Source of the DNA: Zoroaster sp. YZ-2022
Taxonomy: Eukaryota; Echinodermata; Asteroidea; Forcipulatida; Zoroasteridae
Direction of reading: 5' to 3'
Assembly (NCBI GenBank): GCA_029582265.1
Contig: CM055817.1
Span: 26,468,258-26,532,257, forward strand
DNA length: 64,000 nucleotides
Position numbers and translations under genes: made by a program
In this document: positions 56,966-64,000 of the stretch, in pieces
Position numbering within the stretch: the stretch's first letter is position 1
Layout: the number at the start of each line of letters is the position of its first letter
Notes under the pieces: generated by a model
What the model saw: the letters and a program-made list of their open reading frames with translations, nothing else
Databases searched by the model: none
Told to the model about the DNA's origin: nothing

Positions 56966-58768
56966 AATGCATTTTAACGTTGTGCATTCTCTTTCTGGTC
57001 ATTTTGTAGTTAGGGTGGCAACATGGTGCTGTGTGGCTTCATCAACACTGTGTTTACACGCATTCACGAAATTATTTTATTTTTTATTATACACCTTTCT
57101 GTTAAGCAAACCAAGGATTCCTCAAAAGCCCATACAGCACAAATCAGCTTTCTGATTTTCTTCAAATTCAACTGTCCTGGAAATGTAATAGATGCCTAGA
57201 TGCATAATGCATGTTGAAGCATACTCTGTTTTGTATCAGTTTTTAATAAACGGCCCTCTCACATAATAAAAAAACAAACCTTCCTGATGTCGCCTTTTTG
57301 TCCCCAGTGAATCAAACATAACTTCTTGACGTCTCGGTCTCGATCTGAGACACAAACATCTGGACCTTCTCGGACCTAAAACTGTGGTCAAAGCGCCTTC
57401 CAGATGTTTATATCTTGTTGCACTTTACATTCTTACCGAAGATTAATAAATAAAAACTCGTGTCAGATAGGGTTGGAAGGGGAGATCATATCCTCCATGG
57501 ATCCAAGGTATGGCTTATAACTTCACCTAGTAACGATTGTTTTGTTTGTTTAAAACATAATTATCTTATTCAGTATCGTTGGCGACAGATAGTGCCATCC
57601 AATAAATAAGTAAACATTCCATTTTGTTTCATTTATTGATTTCACAGGTAGAAAAAACAAATAAACACAAGATTACATTAAATTAACAGAAACAGAAACA
57701 AAGGTAGCACCCCTATAGGATTATTTAAAAAAAGTAAACTAAATTACTGATGCTACCACTAAGGAAGTAAACAAACATTGAATCACACACAGAACGATAA
57801 ACAACATGGCTTTAGGCACACTTTGAGATTTAAAAACAATATTAAAATAAAAATATACTTTTTAAGTTTATACTACACAGTTTGAGTTAGGGCATCTCCT
57901 AGGCCAGAGACTAATAAATGTTTTCTTAGTGAATTAATAAATAAAGATAAATAGTAAATAGCTGTGTCTTTAACATCTGCTGGTAGCACTTCCCATAATC
58001 TTGGAAATGTATATACAAAAATATATAAATAAAGAAAATGATGAGCAGCATGGGACCTTGCCATTTGATGAGAAAACTTAACAACTTCAGTGTGTCTACG
58101 ATTAACATTTAAGTCATTGTTGACTTCACACGTAAGTTCACGTTGAAAGTCTTCAAATTATACGAACTAAGTTGAAAACAAGCCAACTGTACGCCTTATT
58201 TTTCTTCAGTGATATTACAAAATTAAACTGTTTGACTAATTCGTTATACAATTTAATAGTAAGCATTCTCAAGAGGAACAAGCACTTAGACATAATATGT
58301 AATAGACATTTAAAAACGTATTGTATAAAAAGGTCCAGTGAAATGCAATTCTAATTAGATACATATTTTAGAAAACATCTATGCTTCTGGACAGTTTGAA
58401 TAAAATCACATCTATTTATAAACCTCCTTCGTAACAGTTAAATTGTGGTTGAGGAAGCAATTATGTGACATCACTTATATTACGGGTAGAAAGCGCTATG
58501 ACCAACTCTCCAAATATACGCCTTTGATTGAGAGTGAGCGATACTGCCCTCAATCAGTATATTTTAACGGGTGGGGGGATCGATAAGCTCGTGTGACGTT
58601 ATCAAGAAGATATATTTGTGTTTGATGTCAATATGATTCATACAGCGTTCGCTGGAGGATGGTATAGTGTTTTGGTGCAAGCATCATTCGTAAACATCCT
58701 CATCATCTCACATCATCACCTGTGGTTTCACTTTTCAAGTTTCAAAGTAATCATTCACCACAAAAGAG
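56966..58768. other. spacer, no gene seen
   Basis: No supported gene. The stretch 57090-57170 (AAACCAAGGATTCCTC) faintly resembles the tail of the SINE at 62659-63036. Small minus-strand ORFs near 57900-58100 look random. Confidence 0.35.
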
Positions 58769-59089
58769 ATGTTTCGTGTTCTCTTTTTGGTGGTCATTCA
58801 TTGCCTGATGGCCGAGACTGTCAGGTCCTGTCAAAATGCGGCCGTTGGTATCTCGCGTAGCCTGCATTTCAGTGGTAGGGCCGACCTGTTCCTGCAGGGG
58901 CATGGATACCGCAACTTGACGGGAATTTCGATGGCCAGATGCGGCATGTTGTGTCTATCTAATACACGCTGTTTCTCGTTCAACTACTCGGACCGGGACA
59001 AGCTTTGTGAGCTGAACGGGGCTTCAGCATCGCAGTTCCCACAGGCTCTCGTTGAGAAGAATGACACCTACTATTACGAACCAGAGAAG
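58769..59089 (+). CDS. gene 6: first exon, secreted PAN/apple-domain protein
   Basis: ATG at 58769 starts MFRVLFLVVIHCLMAETVRS, a signal peptide, followed by a PAN/apple-like domain over residues about 22-105: GHGYRNLTGISMARCGMLCL, CFSFNYSDRDKLCEL. The spacing CGMLCLSNTRC with FNY and a later C-E-L fits the PAN fold, an extracellular protein- or glycan-binding module. The exon leaves in phase 0 at GAGAAG|GTATTT (59090). The next exons were not found and may lie beyond 64000, since such proteins usually carry a second domain. No TATA box is obvious. The plus orientation is the same as genes 1-3. Confidence 0.65.
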
Positions 59090-59479
59090 GTATTTGTTTT
59101 TCTTTTTGTAATTCGTTTGTAAATATACGTTCCTTCTTTTGAGCAGTATGTCCATCTATGCTATGAAACGATGTCCAATTGCAGCCAAAATTTCCGTCGC
59201 TATTGGTATTCTTCCACACTGTATTTGAATTCGACCTATGAACACTTTAAATTACCTGAATTCTCAAGGCTCTTTAATGCAATGTTACTTTTTTTTAATG
59301 CAAATCGTCCCACACAAGGCCAATGGCCACTCCAAGGTGGGGGCTACTAAGTCATTGAGTTGTTACAACGACTGCACACTGGAGAAACCAGCCCCTCGCA
59401 CCGAAACAAGACAAGTTAATAACCAGCCTCTACACGGTGCGAATAGGACTGGGAGGGGTAACTAGTCAAGAACAAGGCA
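59090..59479. other. intron of gene 6, start
   Basis: No exon recognised. 59320-59470 is moderately GC-rich and may be the 3' body of the adjacent SINE. Confidence 0.3.
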
Positions 59480-59612
59480 GTTGTTAAACTGCCTCTGCCC
59501 CTATAAGCAATTATGGTTAAGTGTCTTGCTCAAGCACAATTGTCACGGTCGGGATTCGAACCCACATTTTGCTGCTAACACCAGAACTTGAGTCCGATAA
59601 GCTAGACTGGGG
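59480..59612 (-). mobile_element. tRNA-derived SINE
   Basis: On minus: box A CTAGCTTATCGG, box B GGTTCGAATCCCGACC, then CTTGAGCAAGACACTTAACC. The tRNA-like part has no intact cloverleaf, so it is a SINE head rather than a tRNA gene. Confidence 0.65.
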
Positions 59613-59774
59613 CAACTAACTGTTTATAGATTATCCAATTACCCCAAACATTGCCTGGTTCAGCAGCAAGGGGAACAAAATGTACCAATAATTATTCCCA
59701 ATAATTATGTCACTGATATCCACAGACAGCCGGTCTTTACCGGCCATTAATAATAATAATCAAACACAACAACC

Positions 59775-59946
59775 AACTCTGCCCTCACAGGTACCCATTT
59801 ACTCTGGAGAGAAGCAATTATGGTAAAGTGTCTTGCTCGAGGACACAAGCACCACGTTCGCGGTCTGGAGTCGAACCCACATTCTGACGATTCAGCCATC
59901 AGAACGCAAATCCGATGCACTAAACCGCTCGACCATGGCACTCCAC
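59775..59946 (-). mobile_element. tRNA-derived SINE
   Basis: On minus: TGGTCGAGCGG (box A), GGTTCGACTCC (box B), CTCGAGCAAGACACTTTACC, ending GTAAATGGGTACCTGTGAGG. Confidence 0.75.
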
Positions 59947-59999
59947 AATACATTAATACATTAATACATCCCAATTTGATTCGTCTAATTGTCTATCAG

Positions 60000-60226
60000 T
60001 TTGTGAATTCAGAATAAACGGTACCAGAGTCATAGCACTCACCGACTCACTCACCGACTCACTCAGTTTGTGAGTTCATAATAAACGGTACCAGGGCAAT
60101 AGCACTCGCTCACTCACTCAAGCACTCAAGCACTCAAGCACTCAGGCACTCAGGCACTCAGGCACTCAGGCACTCAGGCACTCAGGCACTCAGGCACTCA
60201 GGCACTCAGGCACTCAGGCACTCACT
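60000..60226. repeat. tandem duplication and (AGGCACTC)n octamer array
   Basis: GTTTGTGAATTCAGAATAAA..CACTCA is duplicated at about 59999 and 60066; from about 60110 an 8-bp unit (first CAAGCACT, then CAGGCACT) repeats about 14 times. Confidence 0.9.
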
Positions 60227-60640
60227 TACTTTAGCCAATTTGCCATCTGGATTTAGCGGCATATACAAAACTTAAAAACTGAACATCTTCAAAATCGCTG
60301 GACAAGGGGTGGTTACTTTTGATGCGGCTAAGTGAACAATCCGTCCCTAATTTGCCATAGTGACCAATCCGACCTTTTTCAATTTTAAGTTTTCCCGCCC
60401 TTTCACAAAGTTCACCATGATTGGGACAGCGTGAAAGTTATACAGTTAAAAGGCACCCGAGGGAAAATGATCACACCAACAAAATGACGCAGAGGAACAT
60501 AATTTTTTTTTTTTTTTATAATATAATTTAATTATTACTAACAATAAACTTACAATAAACATAACATCAATTAAATGTAATACAACTCGAGTAAATTTAG
60601 AAAAATTATAAATTCGAACCCAGTTGTTGATCGTTGTGTA
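60227..60640. other. spacer with shared repeat segment
   Basis: 60342-60400 (CCGTCCCTAATTTGCCATAG, CTTTTTCAATTTTAAGTTTT) is the reverse complement of 51137-51198. T-run at 60508. No gene. Confidence 0.45.
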
Positions 60641-61030
60641 GTTGGCTAGTTGAGCGTGTGGCGGTGATACTGGACAGAGACCCTTGGCGTGCCTCGGCGG
60701 ATGACGTCAGGTCCCCGAGACGGGTTTGCCTCTAATCGCCGTCGTGCCTCTCCACGTCCCAACCAGACCCCAAAGCCCAGAAAATTAATTTTAAAAAATT
60801 TACCTGAAAGGTTTTGGCGACTTAGCAGTTTGGCCCCAGTCTCGGTAATCACAACTCGGATGTCCTCCAAACCATCGGCTAACAGAGCCGATATACACAC
60901 AAAAAACAACGGCTGATCAGACCGGCATTAGTGGAGCTCAGATCCGTACCCCCAGGGTGGGGTCGTAGGCAGAGGCCTCAGTGCCTAAAGTCATCGAGCC
61001 GGTGGTCAAGCTGCAAAGTGTCTCCCAAAC
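60641..61030 (-). other. CpG-rich segment with a possible short exon
   Basis: CpG content is clearly above the surroundings, with a TGACGTCA (CRE-like) site near 60699. On minus, a frame from about 60918 reads FFVCISALLADGLEDIRVVI and TGAKLLSRQNLS to a donor CAG|GTAAAT (60803). No ATG precedes it and I recognise no family. It could be a promoter, an exon of a minus-strand gene, or neither. Confidence 0.25.
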
Positions 61031-61529
61031 CCCTTTACTTTTCTTTATATACCACACCAATAATGAATATTCATTTATCCCATAAATTTGAATAAATATC
61101 GATCTAGATTGTGTGTGTGCAATCATGTTGGGAAACCTTTGCCAAATAAGGAAACTAAATTCACAACAGATTCTTAAGGTCCGTATATACAATGCAAAAG
61201 TATAGCATTAAAAAACCAACTCAATAAATAACCAAATATTCAGCAAAGTTTAATTTTAATTTTGAATGACCGCCTGACACAGCACAGAGGCGTGATGGTA
61301 GACGGGCTACAGTGGAAGTACAATGGTGGAAAATGATCTTCAACCTGATTGAAATTGAACACAATTCAGTACTTGATTGTCACATCTGCAAACTACGGTA
61401 CCTTCAATTAAGGCTTTGTAATTTTCATTAAACACTACTGCAGTAACACCACTACAGAGAATTAAAAAAAATATTGAACTATTCAATCAGGAAGAGAAAT
61501 CACTGTAATGTATACTTCGACTTGGTTGT
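61031..61529. other. spacer, no gene seen
   Basis: AT-rich, nothing recognised. Confidence 0.35.
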
Positions 61530-61740
61530 GCCATGGCAGAACAGACCGGGTCTAGCGCTTTAGACTTACGTTCTGGTGGCTGAGTCGTCAGAATATGGCT
61601 TCGAATTCCGGCCGTGACCGTCGTACTTGTGCCCTTGAGCAAGACACCGTACTTGGTTCTCTTCACCCAGGAGTAAAACTGGGTACTTATGAGGGTAGAG
61701 ATATTGAGCTTATACGACCGGCTCTAAATAAATATGTATG
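61530..61740 (+). mobile_element. tRNA-derived SINE, diverged
   Basis: On plus: GGTCTAGCGCTTTAGAC, GGCTTCGAATTCCGGCC (box B-like), CCTTGAGCAAGACACCGTAC, CCAGGAGTAAAACTGGGTAC, then an AT-rich end. Confidence 0.65.
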
Positions 61741-62658
61741 AAAGCTATACTGTTTTATTGCATTTTTGCATTATTATGAGTTCTTTATACTTCTGTTTGT
61801 AAAGGTCAGATAAATTTTCCAAAGAAATCATAAAACAGATATTGTTGGTTGACGAAATATGTTTTTCACAATATATTTGATTTCCAAGTACTTATGCAAA
61901 ACTGACGCTATTATGAGGTCATAACAGTTATGATCTATGATAAAATAACGTGCAAGGTCTCAAAAAGAAGCCATGCACTCTGGGAGAGACTTACCTGGCG
62001 TGTGGGAGAACTCTATTTTGCGCGCGTTCCTTAGTGTTTTGCGTGTTCTCCCCACATATGATGGTTCGTCTGCGTCTATTTTAAGATTGCGTCTGTTCTA
62101 TAGGAACTAGCTTCGTGTGGAAGCAGGCAGGCCGGGCAGTGCACAGTGGTAAAGACCCAGACATTTCATAACATTTTTTTCAAGATTTTGCTTCTAAACT
62201 ATTCAGCTGTATTTGAGGAGATAGTTTTCAATCCCAAAAAATAAAAAAAATAAATCAATAAAGTTAGATCTTATTGAAACTGGTTCATTTCAAGTAACAA
62301 TAAAGACGCTGTTATGCAAAATGTATAAGTAATCTGAAAAAAGAATTATATGAAAAACAATTAATAAAGTACAATAATTACAGAATGACTACTCTAACTA
62401 AAAATGACCCCTCCCCCAAAAAAACCAAAACATTTTCGGTTACACATTTTCAAAATCGGCCATTAACGGCCTGGGTGAATCTTCCTATTTTATTAATAAA
62501 TTGGTAGATTAATTACTTGGCTATAAAAGAAATCGCCCGCAAAATTGCCGCCATGCCTCCTTGCCCCGGAAAATCCATTTTAACGACGGCGTCTTTTACC
62601 AGAACCTACAAAAACGAGAGTAATTAGCGCCCTCTGTTGACCAAACATGTCCAGTCTC
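61741..62658. other. spacer, no gene seen
   Basis: AT-rich. 62530-62640 is more GC-rich and ends in AATTAGCGCCCTCTGTTGAC, but no exon is apparent. Confidence 0.35.
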
Positions 62659-63036
62659 TGTTATTATTATTATTATTTTTTATTATTTATATTTCTGGTA
62701 ATGAAACCAAGGAAGCCTCAGAAAAGCACACTTAAGCACTGTAAGCTCGAAAGCCTGAGGAAACCTGTAAACAAGGGCGCTTGCAATGTGAACCAGAAAC
62801 ACCGGGGTAAACCCCTTACTCTTCCACGATAAGTGTTCTGGGTTCTTTTACGTGCATTACTTAATCTAGTACACGGGACCTACGGCTTAACGTCCCATCC
62901 GAAGGACGAAGCAATTATGGTTAAGTATCTTGCTCAAGGACACAAGTGTCACGACCGGGGCTCGAACCCACACCCTGCTGCTGGCAACACCAGAACTTGA
63001 GTTCGGTGCGCTAAACCGCTCGGCCACGACACTCCA
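62659..63036 (-). mobile_element. full-length tRNA-derived SINE, about 380 bp
   Basis: On minus: head GTGGCCGAGCGGTTTAGCGC (box A), GGTTCGAGCCCCGGTC (box B), CCTTGAGCAAGATACTTAAC, then the body GGATGGGACGTTAAGCCGTA, AAAGAACCCAGAACACTTAT, GGCTTCCTTGGTTTCATTAC, and a (AAT)n tail. It is the most complete of the four copies. Confidence 0.8.
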
Positions 63037-64000
63037 CTGTTGCATACATTGTACACGCCTTCAACAAATTCATGTCGTCGCCAGAATTTAGGTATTTACC
63101 CCTGTTTTCTTTCCCTAATCACAGACTCCAAATGAAACTCAATTCTAATTATGTTTTATGAACAATGTGGGGGTGGGTTCGATTGATGTTTTTTTTTTTA
63201 ATCATATGAAACTATATGTTTTAGAAAATTAAGCAGTAAAATGTTGACACAGTAATTATATAACACATTTTTGGTTTTCGCACAATCACCTTTGGAGAAA
63301 AAAAACGCCACCATCCAGAGATTTATTAATGTGGGACCTGGGTATGACCATAGTTGGTATGACCTGGCGGCATAATACCAATTATAGTAGTTATAGCATG
63401 AAGAAATTAATGCTTGATTCCGGTCAACTTACGAACCTCTACGATGTCAACAACTTATCAATTCGTCTTGAATCAAAAAGACAATTTTTTCCCTTCTATT
63501 TTTGTTTTTGTTTTCTATTAAATTTAACCGAAATACAGGGAATAACAGGAACCAGTAGCTAACGGTGGCACTTTGTAAGTAAACAAACGGGTTATTATTT
63601 TTTTTTTCCAAGCTATTTACCGGGAACATCTCTCTCGCAAAACTGGTTGATGTTACTTTATTGTCTCTGGATGAAAGCAGATCCAGTGATTTGTACCTTT
63701 CTCCTCGTTAACAATTGCACATTACATACTATTACATTGATCATCACGTGCTTTCGTATCCTAGGAAAAGGGCTGATTTTGGAATACATATTGAGGATGA
63801 ACTATTGCATTTCTTCCTTCAGTAGATCAAGGCATTGATTAATCAAGGGTGATTTCCTGAAATGTCTGTGACATTTTTATCCGAATCGATAGATGAAGTC
63901 GGAAAGATGATGTCCATTTGTGTCTTTCTGAATGTCGGGCTGCCTGTCTCTCCGAGTGTCTGAATGCTATCTTACTTCTCTAATACTTTAGAATGAAACA
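63037..64000. other. right end of window, no gene seen
   Basis: Short ORFs only; no domain or splice context. Confidence 0.35.

Noticed and set aside
60646..60909. 87-codon minus ORF as a full gene
   Set aside because: Starts at TTG, passes through a likely splice donor into CpG-rich sequence, and has no known motif; kept only as a low-confidence segment.
62900..63036. A genuine tRNA gene
   Set aside because: Boxes A and B are good but the acceptor and anticodon stems do not close, and a SINE body with an AAT tail follows.

Overview
This is 64 kb of AT-rich, intron-bearing, repeat-dense animal DNA. The content (CR1/L2-like and Penelope-like retroelements, Tc1-, hAT- and piggyBac-like MITEs, tRNA-derived SINEs, secreted LamG and PAN/apple proteins) fits a marine invertebrate. 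The SINE type makes me lean towards a deuterostome such as an echinoderm, hemichordate or lancelet, but a cnidarian is not excluded. No ordinary housekeeping gene is recognisable. ORFs here are mostly exons or transposon remnants.

The core is a cluster of paralogous secreted-protein genes that share one N-terminal cassette. The cassette is a 64-nt signal-peptide exon followed by a 210-nt exon with phase 1 at both ends, which encodes a five-cysteine module I cannot assign to a known family. In genes 2 (5738-19410) and 3 (23030-35176) the cassette joins in phase to a LamG-like (concanavalin-A-like) terminal exon. A third LamG exon (1704-2452) is the 3' end of gene 1, whose start lies left of the window. 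Gene 4 (45062-39228, minus) joins the cassette to a Thr-rich linker and an unfamiliar W/D-rich domain over seven in-phase exons. Gene 5 (from 48521, plus) is head-to-head with gene 4 but has a frame-breaking exon 2 acceptor. Downstream of it lies a decayed array of Cys/'HLC..AEL' modules (51640-52484), so gene 5 looks like a pseudogene.

Genes 1-3 arose by tandem duplication of a unit of about 16-17 kb: unit 1 at 1347-18240, unit 2 at 18241-34009, unit 3 cut off near 35545. The units align over exons, introns and spacers, so their differences can be read directly. These are a 55-bp C-rich minisatellite of about 63 versus 28 copies, a triplet microsatellite that is mostly GTT in one unit and ATT in the other, a 121-bp palindromic array rearranged between units, a 1.68-kb block only in unit 1, and a 1.6-kb LINE only in unit 2.

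Between gene 3 and gene 4 lies a Penelope-like element (about 36090-38060) with RT and GIY-YIG nuclease motifs and, downstream of its ORF, a hammerhead ribozyme fold (37989-38033). The right third (53-64 kb) is gene-poor: a first exon of a PAN/apple-domain protein (58769-59089), four tRNA-derived SINEs, an octamer satellite and several short inverted-repeat elements.
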